NCBI GenBank assembly: GCA_965221215.1
Contig: OZ244872.1
Coordinates: 806,001-870,000, forward strand
DNA from: Aldehydirespirator sp965221215
GTDB lineage: Bacteria > Actinomycetota > Acidimicrobiia > Acidimicrobiales > Aldehydirespiratoraceae
Reading direction: 5' to 3'
Length of the DNA stretch: 64,000 bases
A program made the position numbers and the translations under genes. The notes beneath the pieces are model-generated. The model was not told where the DNA came from. It ran no database searches and saw nothing but the letters and a program-made list of their open reading frames with translations. Shown here piece by piece: positions 7,726 to 16,655 of this stretch (position 1 is the stretch's first letter; every line of letters starts with the position of its first letter).

Positions 7726-8852
7726 CCGGCCGCTGGCTGGGGGGGCTGGGGTCGCTGTACCGCGGCGAGCAGCAGATCGACTTCCCGCGGCTTTGGCGGC
7801 GGGCCCTGATCGGCTCGCTGGTGGCGGTGGTGGTGAGCGTGGCCAGCTTCGGGATCCGCGGCGTCGATCTGGGCATCGAGTTCGAGGGCGGCACCTCCTG
7901 GGAGGTTCCCGCGCCGGGCGTGTCGGTGGCCGAGGCCCGCGACGCGCTGGGGGGCACCGGCGCGTCCGATGCCAAGATCCAGACGCTGGGCGGCGACACC
8001 ATCAGAGTCCGCGCCGACATCGAGGGGCCGGAGGCGGTCGACAGCGTGCGCCGCGCCCTGGCCGAGCTGGCCGGCGTCACCGGCGACGATGTGAGCGTCA
8101 CCACCGTCGGGCCGTCGTGGGGCGCGGAGATCACCGCCAAGGCCCGCAACGCCCTGCTCGCCTTCTTCGCGCTGATCGCCGTCTACATCGCCATCAGGCT
8201 CGAATGGAAGATGGCGGTGGGGGCCCTGGTGGCGGTCGTCCACGACATCGTGGTGTCGGTGGGCTTCTACTCGGTGTTCCAGTTCGAGATCACCCCGGCC
8301 ACGGTGATCGCCTTCCTCACCATCATGGGCTACTCGCTGTACGACACCATCGTGGTGTACGACAAGGTGCGCGAGGTGGTGGGCCGGGTGTCGGCCACCG
8401 GTCGCTACACCTACACCGAGATGATGAACCTGTCGCTCAACCAGGTGCTGATGCGCTCGGTCAACACGTCGATCACGTCGGTCATCCCGGTGGCGTCGAT
8501 GCTGATCATCGGCTCGTTCGTGCTGGGCGCGGTGACCCTTCAGGAGTTCGCGGTCGCGCTGGTGGTGGGCATCGTGGTGGGCACCTACTCCTCGCTGTTC
8601 GTGGCCGCCGCGGTGGTGGCCAGGATGAAGGAGCGGGAGCCGGCCTACGCCGAGATCGCCGAGCGGATCCGGCTGCGGGGCACCGGCGCAGACAGCGAGG
8701 GCACCCGCACCGTCGCCACCGACGACGCCGTGCTGGGCGAAGCGGCCGCGGCCAAGCGGTCCACCGCAGCCCGCAAGCCCGCATCGACGGCCCGGACCCC
8801 GACCGCGGCGGCGATTCCTCCCCGTCCCCGAAAGAAGAAGAAGAAGCGGTGA
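7722..8852 (+). CDS. secF: Protein translocase subunit SecF
   Basis: Partner of SecD in proton-driven late translocation. From GTG 7722 the product is 376 aa: N-terminal membrane helix (about 25-45), GIEFEGGTSWE periplasmic signature, five further helices including IMGYSLYDTIVVYDKVRE (family GYSxNDTVVVFDRIRE), and a C-terminal Ala/Lys-rich cytoplasmic tail ending in a run of lysines. TTG 7698 is a possible earlier start, but GTG 7722 is preferred because it closes the upstream GTGA chain. Confidence 0.93.
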   Translation: MTGRWLGGLGSLYRGEQQIDFPRLWRRALIGSLVAVVVSVASFGIRGVDLGIEFEGGTSWEVPAPGVSVAEARDALGGTGASDAKIQTLGGDTIRVRADIEGPEAVDSVRRALAELAGVTGDDVSVTTVGPSWGAEITAKARNALLAFFALIAVYIAIRLEWKMAVGALVAVVHDIVVSVGFYSVFQFEITPATVIAFLTIMGYSLYDTIVVYDKVREVVGRVSATGRYTYTEMMNLSLNQVLMRSVNTSITSVIPVASMLIIGSFVLGAVTLQEFAVALVVGIVVGTYSSLFVAAAVVARMKEREPAYAEIAERIRLRGTGADSEGTRTVATDDAVLGEAAAAKRSTAARKPASTARTPTAAAIPPRPRKKKKKR

Positions 8853-8875
8853 CCGATTTCGGGGTGAGCGGCTAG
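8849..8875 (+). CDS. Possible 8-aa mini-ORF between secF and relA
   Basis: GTG 8849 overlaps the secF stop (GTGA) and the frame ends with TAG immediately before the relA GTG at 8876. Too short to distinguish from chance; listed because it continues the stop-start chain. Confidence 0.15.
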   Translation: MTDFGVSG

Positions 8876-11116
8876 GTGTCCACCGTCACCCGGGTCCTGC
8901 CCTGGAGGCGAGGATCCCGGCGGCCCGCGGCGGCCGAGATCGCCCCGCTGCTGGAGTGCTACCGGCAGCGCCACCGCGACCGGTCGCCCGACCTGATCGT
9001 GCGGGCCTTCGACACCGCGGCGGCCGCCCACGAGGGCCAGATGCGCCTTTCGGGAGAGCCCTACATCCGCCATCCGCTGGCGGTGGCCACCATCGTGGCC
9101 CGGCTCGGGCTCGACGACGTGACCATCGCCGCGTCGCTGCTGCACGACGCGGTGGAGGACACCGACGTGGCCCTGGCCGCCATCGAGGCCGACTTCGGTC
9201 CCGAGGTCACCCGCATCGTGGACGGGGTCACCAAGCTCGACCGGGTCCACTACGACACCCGCGAACAGCAGCAGGCCGCGTCGGTGCGCAAGATGATCGT
9301 GGCCATCGCCCGAGATCTGCGGGTGCTGATCATCAAGCTGGCCGACCGGCTCCACAACTTGCGCACCCTGGCGGTGCTGCCCGCCTTCAAGCAGGACTAC
9401 ATAGCCCGCGAGACCCTCGACGTGTACGCGCCGCTGGCCCACCGCCTGGGCATGCAGGACGTGAAGCAGCAGCTTGAGGATCTGGCCTTCGCCGCGCTGG
9501 AGCCCCGCCGCTACGCCGAGATCGACCAGATGGTGCAGCTGCGGGCCCCCGAGCGCGACATCTACCTCGAGCAGGTGCTGGGCGACGTGGAGTCGCGCCT
9601 GGCCGAGCTGGGCATCAGCGCCGAGGTCACGGGACGGCCCAAGCATCTGTGGTCGATCTACGAGAAGATGGTGGTGAAGGGCCGGTCCTTCGAGGACATC
9701 TTCGACCTGGTCGGTATCCGCGTGCTAGTGGGTTCGGTGCGGGACTGCTACGCCGCGCTCGGCTCGATCCACGCCACCTGGCGGCCGGTGCAGGGCCGCT
9801 TCAAGGACTACATCGCCATGCCCAAGTTCAATCTCTACCAGTCGCTGCACACCACGGTGGTGGGGCCGGCGGGCAAGGCCCTGGAGGTGCAGATCCGCAC
9901 CCGGGCGATGCACGACCGGGCCGAGCACGGCGTGGCGGCCCACTGGGAGTACAAGGACGCGTCGCCGTCGGAGGAGATGGCCTGGCTGTCGCGCATCGTC
10001 GACTGGCAGTCCGAGACGTCGGATCCGGCCGAGTTCATGTCCAACCTCAAGATCGAGCTCGACACCGACGAGGTGTACGTGTTCACGCCGGCGGGCAAGG
10101 TGATCGAGCTGCCGGCGGGGGCCACCCCGGTGGACTTCGCCTACAGCATCCACACCGACGTGGGCCATGCCTGCGTGGGGGCCAAGGTGAACGGCCGGCT
10201 GGTGTCGCTCGACAGCCGGCTGCTGTCGGGGGATGTGGTGGAGGTGTTCACCACCCGCACCGAGGGGGCGGGGCCGAGCCGCGACTGGCTGAAGTTCGTG
10301 GCCAGCCGGCGGGCGGCCAACAAGATCAAGCAGTGGTACTCCCGCGAGCGCCGGGCCGACGCCATCGAGAACGGGCGCGACGACCTGATCCAGGCGCTGC
10401 GGCGAGAGGGCCTGCCCGCCCGGCGCCTGCTGAAGGACAAGCTGCTCGAAACCGTGGCCGAGCAGCTCAACTACAGCTCCACCGATCTGCTGTTCCTGGC
10501 CATCGGTGAGGGCCACCAGTCGGCCGCCTCGGTGGCGGGGCGCATCGCTCGGGCGCTGCAGGGCGACGACGCCGACGGTTCCGTCGACCGCGACCGCTTG
10601 CCCACCACCGCTCGGCGCCGGGGCGGGCAGCGTCGCAGCGACTCCGATGTGGGGGTGCACGTCGAGGGCCTCGACGACATCCTGATACGGCTGTCGCAGT
10701 GCTGCGCTCCGGTGCCGCCCGACGAGATCATGGGCTTCGTCACCCGGGGGCGGGGCGTGTCGGTGCACCGGGCCGACTGCGTGAACGCCATGGGTCTGGC
10801 CGAGGGCCAGACCGACCGGCTGATCGAGGTGGAGTGGGACGCCGACTTTGCCGGCAAGTTCTCGACCACCATCTCGGTGCACGCCCTGGACCGGCCCGGC
10901 CTGCTGCGAGACGTGACCGACGTGCTGGCCGAGCACCGGCTGAGCATCATCAGCGCCAAAGCCGAGACCGGCGACGACTTCATAGCCCGCATGGACTTCG
11001 AGTTCGAGCTGGCCGACCTCTCCCAGCTCGACTCGGTCCTGTCGAGCGTCCTAGCTCTAGAAGCAGTATTCGAGGCCCAAAGAGTCCTCCCCACCCGAAA
11101 CCCCCCACCAATCTGA
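8876..11116 (+). CDS. rel: Bifunctional (p)ppGpp synthetase/hydrolase Rel
   Basis: Makes and degrades the stringent alarmone. 746 aa: HD hydrolase domain with SLLHDAVEDTD, synthetase domain with EDIFDLVGIRVLV and YQSLHTTVVGP, TGS domain (EVYVFTPAGKVIELP), a variable linker, and a C-terminal ACT domain. The RFKD motif before YIAMPKF is the RXKD form found in bifunctional Rel proteins, not the EXDD form of synthetase-only RelA. Start GTG 8876 follows a TAG with no gap. The intact HD motif supports hydrolase activity. Last gene of the yajC unit; 166 bp follow before hisS. Confidence 0.94.
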   Translation: MSTVTRVLPWRRGSRRPAAAEIAPLLECYRQRHRDRSPDLIVRAFDTAAAAHEGQMRLSGEPYIRHPLAVATIVARLGLDDVTIAASLLHDAVEDTDVALAAIEADFGPEVTRIVDGVTKLDRVHYDTREQQQAASVRKMIVAIARDLRVLIIKLADRLHNLRTLAVLPAFKQDYIARETLDVYAPLAHRLGMQDVKQQLEDLAFAALEPRRYAEIDQMVQLRAPERDIYLEQVLGDVESRLAELGISAEVTGRPKHLWSIYEKMVVKGRSFEDIFDLVGIRVLVGSVRDCYAALGSIHATWRPVQGRFKDYIAMPKFNLYQSLHTTVVGPAGKALEVQIRTRAMHDRAEHGVAAHWEYKDASPSEEMAWLSRIVDWQSETSDPAEFMSNLKIELDTDEVYVFTPAGKVIELPAGATPVDFAYSIHTDVGHACVGAKVNGRLVSLDSRLLSGDVVEVFTTRTEGAGPSRDWLKFVASRRAANKIKQWYSRERRADAIENGRDDLIQALRREGLPARRLLKDKLLETVAEQLNYSSTDLLFLAIGEGHQSAASVAGRIARALQGDDADGSVDRDRLPTTARRRGGQRRSDSDVGVHVEGLDDILIRLSQCCAPVPPDEIMGFVTRGRGVSVHRADCVNAMGLAEGQTDRLIEVEWDADFAGKFSTTISVHALDRPGLLRDVTDVLAEHRLSIISAKAETGDDFIARMDFEFELADLSQLDSVLSSVLALEAVFEAQRVLPTRNPPPI

Positions 11117-11157
11117 ATCCACCGACTCCGCAGCACTCGCCGATGCCCATATTGCAA

Positions 11158-11249
11158 GCACTTGGAGTCTCAATATTCGCGCACTTGATGTCTCTATGTT
11201 TTTGCACTTGCAGCTGCCATGATTCAGCACCTGCACTAGGGGCTGGCAG
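11158..11249. repeat. Four 23-bp direct repeats headed by GCACTTG
   Basis: GCACTTG occurs at 11158, 11181 and 11204 and GCACCTG at 11227, exactly 23 bp apart. Units 1 and 2 also share GTCTC and AT at fixed places. The tract is more AT-rich than its surroundings. It lies in the relA-hisS gap, ending about 34 nt before the hisS start. Twenty-three bp is not a codon multiple, so a protein-binding array is likelier than coding sequence. Confidence 0.6.
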
Positions 11250-11268
11250 CCTGTTGATCGGGCGGCGG

Positions 11269-11274
11269 TAGCAT
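11269..11274 (+). promoter_or_regulatory. -10 hexamer TAGCAT, leaderless hisS
   Basis: TAGCAT ends 8 nt before the hisS GTG. It lies just downstream of the 23-bp repeat array. Confidence 0.4.
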
Positions 11275-11282
11275 CGGCGGTT

Positions 11283-12560
11283 GTGGCTCGGCCCTTGTTT
11301 CGTGCTCCGGCGGGCACCCGCGACATCCTTGCCCCGGAGTCGGCTCGGCGGCGTCGGCTGGTGCGCGTGTTCGCGGATTTGGCCGAGCGCAGCGGCTTCG
11401 GGCTGCTGGAATCGCCGGTGTTCGAGGACGTCGGCGTGTTCCAGCGTCTGGGTGAGGCCAACGATGTGGTCACCAAGGAGCTGTTCGAGTTCTTCGACAA
11501 GGGCGAGCCGCCCCGGCATCTGGCCCTGCGCCCCGAGCTCACCGCCGGGGTGTGCCGGGCCTTCGCCGAGCACCGGCCCACGGTGCCGTGGAAGATCTGG
11601 TACTCGGGCCCGCAGTTTCGCTACGAGCGCCCCCAGGCCGGCCGCTACCGCCAGTTCGAGCAGGTCGGGGTGGAGACGCTCGGCACCGACGACCCCCACG
11701 CCGACATAGAGGTGATCGGCCTCGGGGTGCGCTTCTACGAGGCCCTCGGCATGAAGCGGGTGCGCCTGCTGGTCAACTCGCTCGGCGACCCCGAGAGCCG
11801 GCCGGCCTACGACGCCGCGCTCACCGGCTATCTCCAGAGCCGTCGGGGTGAGCTGTCCGAGCAGTCCCGCGTCACGCTGGAGCGCAACCCGCTGCGGGTG
11901 CTCGACTCCAAGCGCACACAGGACCAGCCGGTGATCGCCGAGGCGCCGCTGATGGTCGACTTCCTGTCGGGCGACTCGGCCGAGCACTTCGCCGCGGTGC
12001 GGGCCGGGCTCGACAGTCTCGGCGCGGCCTATGAGATCTCGCCCCGGCTGGTGCGGGGGCTGGACTACTACACCCGCACCACCTTCGAGTTCGCGGCCGA
12101 CGCGCTCGACACCGCCCAGAACGCGGTGGGCGGCGGTGGCCGCTACGACGGGCTGGTGCAGGAGCTGGGCGGACCCCCCACACCGGGCATCGGCTTCGCG
12201 CTGGGCGTGGACCGCATCCTGCTGGCCTGCGACGCCGAGGGCGCCTTCGCCGGTGATCCCGCGCCGGTGCAGGTGTTCGTGGTGGACACCGTCGGAGGTC
12301 AGAGCGCCGCGGTTCTCTGCGACCGGCTCCGCCAGGTCGGCCTCGGCGCTGACCGGGCCTTCGACGGGCGCTCCATGAAGGCCCAGATGAAGCGGGCCGA
12401 CCGCTCCGGCGCCACCGTGGCCGTGATCGTCGGCCCCGACGAGCAGGCCGACGGAACCGCCACCGTGCGCGACATGCGCCCCGGCGGCGACCAGCACACC
12501 GTCCCCACCAGCGAACTCGTCTCTGCCGTATCGCGCCTCCTAGCAGAGACGCAGCCGTGA
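11283..12560 (+). CDS. hisS: Histidyl-tRNA synthetase
   Basis: Charges tRNA-His. 425 aa, class II synthetase: motif 2 region FRYERPQAGRYRQFEQ, histidine A motif RGLDYYTRTTFE, motif 3 ALGVDRIL, and the C-terminal anticodon-binding domain (about 330-425). GTG 11283 fits family start ARPLFRAPAGTRDILAPE. Its last codons and stop (12528-12564) are repeated 69 bp downstream with about 34 of 37 bases identical, so the junction with aspS was duplicated recently. Confidence 0.95.
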   Translation: MARPLFRAPAGTRDILAPESARRRRLVRVFADLAERSGFGLLESPVFEDVGVFQRLGEANDVVTKELFEFFDKGEPPRHLALRPELTAGVCRAFAEHRPTVPWKIWYSGPQFRYERPQAGRYRQFEQVGVETLGTDDPHADIEVIGLGVRFYEALGMKRVRLLVNSLGDPESRPAYDAALTGYLQSRRGELSEQSRVTLERNPLRVLDSKRTQDQPVIAEAPLMVDFLSGDSAEHFAAVRAGLDSLGAAYEISPRLVRGLDYYTRTTFEFAADALDTAQNAVGGGGRYDGLVQELGGPPTPGIGFALGVDRILLACDAEGAFAGDPAPVQVFVVDTVGGQSAAVLCDRLRQVGLGADRAFDGRSMKAQMKRADRSGATVAVIVGPDEQADGTATVRDMRPGGDQHTVPTSELVSAVSRLLAETQP

Positions 12561-12664
12561 CAGCACCGGGACGCGCGCCTCACGCGACACGCAGCGGTAT
12601 CGCGCCTCCCAGCAGAGACAGAGCCGTGACAGCCGAACGGCGCAGCATCGGAGGAACAACGTGA
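12557..12664 (+). CDS. Junction mini-ORF between hisS and aspS (35 aa)
   Basis: GTG 12557 overlaps the hisS stop (GTGA) and the ORF ends in GTGA at the aspS start (12661). It contains a 69-bp-shifted copy of the hisS terminus, including an in-frame GTG at 12626. The peptide begins MT, as AspRS does. Translation is unproven. Confidence 0.35.
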   Translation: MTAPGRAPHATRSGIAPPSRDRAVTAERRSIGGTT

Positions 12665-14442
12665 CTGACATCGACGCTACGGCGATGCGCAGCGACTTGT
12701 GCGGGCGGCTTGGGCCTGATGACGCCGGACGGGCCGTGACTGTGTGCGGCTGGGTGGACCGCCGCCGCGAGCACAGCGAGCACCTCGCCTTCATCGACCT
12801 GCGCGACCACAGCGGGGTGCTGCAGTGCGTGGTGGACGGCGCACGCGACCTGCGGTCGGAGTACGTGGTGAGCATCGTCGGCACGGTGCGACTGCGGCCC
12901 GAGGGTACCGCCAACCCGGCGCTGAGCACCGGCGAGATCGAGCTGCATGACTGCTCGGTGGAGGTGCTCTCAGCGTCGGAGCCGCCGCCGTTCCCTCTCG
13001 ACGAGCGCACCGATGTCGACGAGACCCTGCGCCTGAGGCACCGCTACATCGACCTGCGCAAGCCCAGGATGCAGCGCAACCTGCGGGCCCGGGCCGCGGT
13101 CAACCGGGCCATCCGCCGGGCCATGGACGCTCAGGGCTTCGTGGAGGTCGAGACCCCGATGCTGATCGCCTCCACCCCCGAGGGGGCCCGCGACTTCGTG
13201 GTGCCGTCGCGCAAGGAGCCCGGCTCGTTCTACGCCCTGCCCCAGAGCCCGCAGATCTTCAAGCAGCTCACCATGGTGGGCGGCGTGGACCGCTACTACC
13301 AGATCGCCCGCTGCCTGCGCGACGAGGACCTGCGGGCCGACCGCCAGTTCGAGTTCTCCCAGCTCGACGTGGAGGCGTCGTTCGTGGAGCGCGACGACGT
13401 GCTCGGCTTCGTGACGAAGGCTGTGGCCGAGGCCACCGTCGAGGTGACCGGCCGTGATCCCGGCGCCTTCGACCGCATCACCTGGCACGACGCCATGGAG
13501 CGCTTCGGCTCCGACAAGCCCGACACCCGCTTCGGTATGGAGCTGGTCGAGCTCACTCCGATCTTCGCCGACACCGGCGCCCGGGTGTTCCAGGCCCCAT
13601 GCGTGAAGGGCATCTGCCTCAGCGGCGGGGCCGAGTCGCTGGCCCGCAGCCGTGTCGACGAGTTGGTGGCTGCCTGTCAGCGCTGGGGCGCCAAGGGTCT
13701 GGCCTGGATGCGGGTGGTGAACTCTCCCGACAGCATCGGCGCGACCCTCGACGCCGGAGTGTCGAAGTTCCTGTCCAGCGCTGAGGCCTCAGCGGTGATC
13801 GACGCGCTCGACGCCCGCCCCGGCGACATGGTGTTCCTGGTGGCCGACGAGCGCCGGCTGGTGCGCCACGTTCTGGGGCTGCTGCGCCTCGAGCTGGGCC
13901 GCCCCCCTGTCAACGACGGCAGCTTCAACTACCTGTGGGTGATCGACTTCCCGCTGTTCGAGGCCCTGACCGCAGAGGGCGACCCGATCCCGTCGCACCA
14001 CCCGTTCACCATGCCCCACGACGACGACCTGCCGAGGCTCATGTCGGCCGACGGCCCGCCCGCGGGCGAGGACCTGCTCAGCATCCGCAGCCAGGCCTAC
14101 GACCTGGTGCTCAACGGCTGGGAGCTCGGCTCGGGCAGCGTCAGGATCCACCGCCGCGACGTCCAGCAGCGCATCTTCGAGGTGCTGGGCATAGCCCCCG
14201 ACGAGGCCCAGGATCGCTTCGGCTTCCTGCTCGACGCCTTCCGCTACGGCGCCCCGCCCCACGCCGGCTTCGCGGTGGGCCTCGACCGCCTCGCCGCGCT
14301 GCTGGTGGGCGAGGAGAACATCCGCGAGGTCATCGCCTTCCCCAAGACCCAGTCCGGCGCCGACCCCCTAACCGAGGCCCCCAGCCCCATAGCCGACACC
14401 CACCTGCAAGAACTGGGCCTGCGAGTCCTCCCCCCAGCCTGA
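12661..14442 (+). CDS. aspS: Aspartyl-tRNA synthetase
   Basis: Charges tRNA-Asp. 593 aa bacterial-type class IIb enzyme: N-terminal OB fold (about 15-110), class II core with RYIDLRKPRMQRNLRAR, FVEVETPMLIASTPEGARD and QSPQIFKQ, an inserted GAD domain (about 285-410), and motif 3 AGFAVGLDRLAALL. GTG 12661 has GGAGG at 12650-12654 and also overlaps the junction mini-ORF stop. Whether it also charges tRNA-Asn cannot be judged here. Confidence 0.95.
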   Translation: MTDIDATAMRSDLCGRLGPDDAGRAVTVCGWVDRRREHSEHLAFIDLRDHSGVLQCVVDGARDLRSEYVVSIVGTVRLRPEGTANPALSTGEIELHDCSVEVLSASEPPPFPLDERTDVDETLRLRHRYIDLRKPRMQRNLRARAAVNRAIRRAMDAQGFVEVETPMLIASTPEGARDFVVPSRKEPGSFYALPQSPQIFKQLTMVGGVDRYYQIARCLRDEDLRADRQFEFSQLDVEASFVERDDVLGFVTKAVAEATVEVTGRDPGAFDRITWHDAMERFGSDKPDTRFGMELVELTPIFADTGARVFQAPCVKGICLSGGAESLARSRVDELVAACQRWGAKGLAWMRVVNSPDSIGATLDAGVSKFLSSAEASAVIDALDARPGDMVFLVADERRLVRHVLGLLRLELGRPPVNDGSFNYLWVIDFPLFEALTAEGDPIPSHHPFTMPHDDDLPRLMSADGPPAGEDLLSIRSQAYDLVLNGWELGSGSVRIHRRDVQQRIFEVLGIAPDEAQDRFGFLLDAFRYGAPPHAGFAVGLDRLAALLVGEENIREVIAFPKTQSGADPLTEAPSPIADTHLQELGLRVLPPA

Positions 14443-14489
14443 ACCTGTTGCCCCCCGGTGCCTGACGTGGTGCGTGATCCAGTTCGGGC

Positions 14490-14696
14490 TCACCGCCAGG
14501 CGTCGCTCATGACTTGCTCATCCGCGAGATCGATTCCGTCCAGCGTCAGGAGCCGGCGGATGTGCCGCAACCTCAGGTCGAAATCGACGACGTGTTGAAG
14601 CGCCGCGTTGACCGCCTCCGTCATCGTGGCCGCGCCGGTCATCTCGCGAACCCGTTCGAGGAGGTCGTCGTCTATGTCGACTAGGAGCTCGGTCAC
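14490..14696 (-). CDS. Solitary VapB-type antitoxin
   Basis: 68 aa from GTG 14696, reading MTELLVDIDDDLLERV, then TMTEAVNAALQHVV and a tail ending LADEQVMSDAWR. This is the ribbon-helix-helix plus C-terminal extension typical of VapB (DUF2191-like) antitoxins, which bind DNA and mask a PIN toxin. The toxin would be expected directly downstream (below 14490), but aspS ends 47 bp away and no vapC remains. It is thus an orphan antitoxin, perhaps neutralising a toxin elsewhere. ATG 14717 is an alternative start, but a TACTCT hexamer 7 nt before GTG 14696 supports the shorter form. Confidence 0.7.
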   Translation of the reverse strand: MTELLVDIDDDLLERVREMTGAATMTEAVNAALQHVVDFDLRLRHIRRLLTLDGIDLADEQVMSDAWR

Positions 14697-14703
14697 GTCA
14701 CGC

Positions 14704-14709
14704 AGAGTA
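14704..14709 (-). promoter_or_regulatory. -10 hexamer TACTCT, solitary vapB
   Basis: On the - strand TACTCT ends 7 nt before GTG 14696, which fits the leaderless pattern. Confidence 0.35.
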
Positions 14710-14779
14710 CTGCGCATGCGGTACCTGTTGATCGTCAAAGAGACCGCTCCCGGCGCGGTTAGACCATGACCTGATCGCG

Positions 14780-14785
14780 TAGGGT
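14780..14785 (+). promoter_or_regulatory. -10 hexamer TAGGGT, leaderless rarA
   Basis: TAGGGT ends 7 nt before GTG 14793, which favours that start over GTG 14787. Confidence 0.4.
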
Positions 14786-14792
14786 CGTGGCC

Positions 14793-16196
14793 GTGGCCGG
14801 GGATCTGTTTGATGCGGCTGCGGCTGAGCGGCTGCGGGGGCGGGCGCCGCTGGCAGTCCGGCTGCGGCCCCGTAGCCTCGATGAGATCGTCGGCCAGGAC
14901 CACCTGGTGGGGCCGGGGCGGCCGCTGCGGGAGCTGATCGCAGCCGACCGGCTGTCGTCGGTGATCTTGTGGGGGCCGCCGGGCACCGGCAAGACGACGC
15001 TGGCCCGGGTGGTGGCGCTCAGCACGGCCAAGGCGTTCGAGGAGCTCTCGGCGGTGACCGCCGGGGTCAAGGACGTGCGAGCCGTGATCGAGCGGGCCAC
15101 CGAGCGCCTCGGGGTGCACGGCACCGGCACGATCCTGTTCCTCGACGAGGTCCATCGCTTCAACAAGGCCCAGCAGGACGCCCTGCTGCCCGCAGTGGAG
15201 GACGGCCTGATCGTGCTCATCGGCGCCACCACCGAGAACCCGCACTTCGAGGTGAACCCGCCGCTGATGTCGCGCTCGACCCTGTTCCGTCTGCACCCGC
15301 TGGACTCCGAGGCGCTGTTGGAGCTAGTGCGCCGGGGCCTGGCCGCCGAGGGCGCCACCGCTGCCGACGACGCGGTCGAGCACCTGGCGGCCCGCAGCAG
15401 CGGCGACGGTCGCCATGCCCTCACCGGCATAGAGGTGGCGGTGGCGCTAGCCGGCCGCCGGGCCGTGGCAACGGCGGACACAGGGCCCGCGATATCGGCG
15501 CCTGCGCCCAAAGCGGCGTCGGAGGCACCGGGACTGGCTCATGTCACTCTGGCCGACGCCGAGGCTGCCGCCGACGCCAAGGCGGTGCGCTACGGCCGTG
15601 ACGGCCACTACGACGTGATCAGCGCCTTCATCAAGAGCATCCGCGGTTCCGACGCCGACGCCGGGCTCTACTGGCTGGCCCGGATGCTGGAGGCCGGCGA
15701 GGATCCCCGCTTCATCGCCCGGCGGCTGGTGATCCTGGCCTCTGAAGACATCGGACTGGCCGACGACACCGCGCTGCTGGTGGCCGACGCCGCGGCCCGC
15801 GCCGTCGAGTACGTCGGCCTGCCTGAGGCCCAGCTCAACCTGGCCCACGCGGTGGTGCGGCTGGCCACTGCGCCCAAGTCAAACCGGGTGACGGTCGCTC
15901 TAGGCCGGGCCGCGGCCGACGCCCGGGCCGAGGGCTCCGGCGAAGTGCCCATGCACCTGCGCGACGCCCACTACCAGGGGGCGAAGTCCCTTGGCCACGG
16001 CGACGGCTACCGATACCCCCACGACCACCCCGACGGCTGGGTAGATCAGCAGCACCGGCCCGCCGAGGTGGCCGGCAACGTCTACTACCAGCCGTCAGCC
16101 CACGGCGCCGAGGCCGAACTGGCGCGCCGTCGCCACGCCGAGATCCCCCAGCGAGACCGCGAGGCCGATCCCGCAGAACAGCGAGACCGACACTGA
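14793..16196 (+). CDS. rarA: Replication-associated recombination protein A (RarA/MgsA)
   Basis: AAA+ ATPase acting at stalled replication forks, relative of clamp loaders and RuvB. 467 aa from GTG 14793: Walker A GPPGTGKTTL, Walker B LFLDEVHRFNKAQQD, GATTENP sensor 1, then the C-terminal tetramerisation domain (SAFIKSIRGSDADAGLYWL, MHLRDAHYQGAKSLGHG). A 25-30 residue Ala/Pro-rich stretch (about 225-252) before LAHVTLADAE is longer than usual. Stands alone, convergent with vapBC. Confidence 0.92.
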   Translation: MAGDLFDAAAAERLRGRAPLAVRLRPRSLDEIVGQDHLVGPGRPLRELIAADRLSSVILWGPPGTGKTTLARVVALSTAKAFEELSAVTAGVKDVRAVIERATERLGVHGTGTILFLDEVHRFNKAQQDALLPAVEDGLIVLIGATTENPHFEVNPPLMSRSTLFRLHPLDSEALLELVRRGLAAEGATAADDAVEHLAARSSGDGRHALTGIEVAVALAGRRAVATADTGPAISAPAPKAASEAPGLAHVTLADAEAAADAKAVRYGRDGHYDVISAFIKSIRGSDADAGLYWLARMLEAGEDPRFIARRLVILASEDIGLADDTALLVADAAARAVEYVGLPEAQLNLAHAVVRLATAPKSNRVTVALGRAAADARAEGSGEVPMHLRDAHYQGAKSLGHGDGYRYPHDHPDGWVDQQHRPAEVAGNVYYQPSAHGAEAELARRRHAEIPQRDREADPAEQRDRH

Positions 16197-16247
16197 AGCA
16201 ACAGATCGTCGTGGAACCCCAGGCGTCGTGGTGCTGTCGAGCCGGGG

Positions 16248-16655
16248 CTAGGAAACAGCGAGGCGTTCTACTGGCTGGCTTGTGACGTTCGCGATGAGAT
16301 CGAAGTCCTTGTCGAAATGCAGGACAGTGAGCCCGGCCGTCTCGGCGATGGCGGCCACCAGCAGATCAGGCACCGATGGCGCCCGGTGATGTCCGGCCTG
16401 CACCAGAGCCCGCTGGACTTCGCCGGCGCGATCCTCAGCCCGCGGGGTCGAGTACTCGATCGGCATGGCGCCGATGGGCGGATAGTCGAATATCTGCTCG
16501 AAGTCGTCGGATGACCGAGCCGAATAGCCCACTTCCAGTCGGGTCACGGTCGAGATTCTCACCAACCCGCGCTCCACGCGGGAGACCCACTGTGCAGGAT
16601 CGCTACTCGACGCCAGCCTCACCAGCGCCGAGGTGTCGATCAGCCAGGCGCTCAT
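16248..16655 (-). CDS. VapC-type PIN ribonuclease toxin
   Basis: 135 aa PIN-domain protein. Likely metal-binding acids are D7 (LIDTSAL), E41 (TRLEVGYS), D97 (SVPDLLVAAIAE) and D115 (LHFDKDFDLIA). Such toxins cut RNA, often tRNA, when the antitoxin is degraded. Its start overlaps the antitoxin stop by ATGA, so the pair is coupled with antitoxin first. Complete and apparently functional. Confidence 0.88.
   Translation of the reverse strand: MSAWLIDTSALVRLASSSDPAQWVSRVERGLVRISTVTRLEVGYSARSSDDFEQIFDYPPIGAMPIEYSTPRAEDRAGEVQRALVQAGHHRAPSVPDLLVAAIAETAGLTVLHFDKDFDLIANVTSQPVERLAVS

Noticed and set aside
11158..11249. 23-bp repeats as a CRISPR array
   Set aside because: Units are contiguous and only 7 bp are conserved; there are no unique spacers of normal length and no cas genes.
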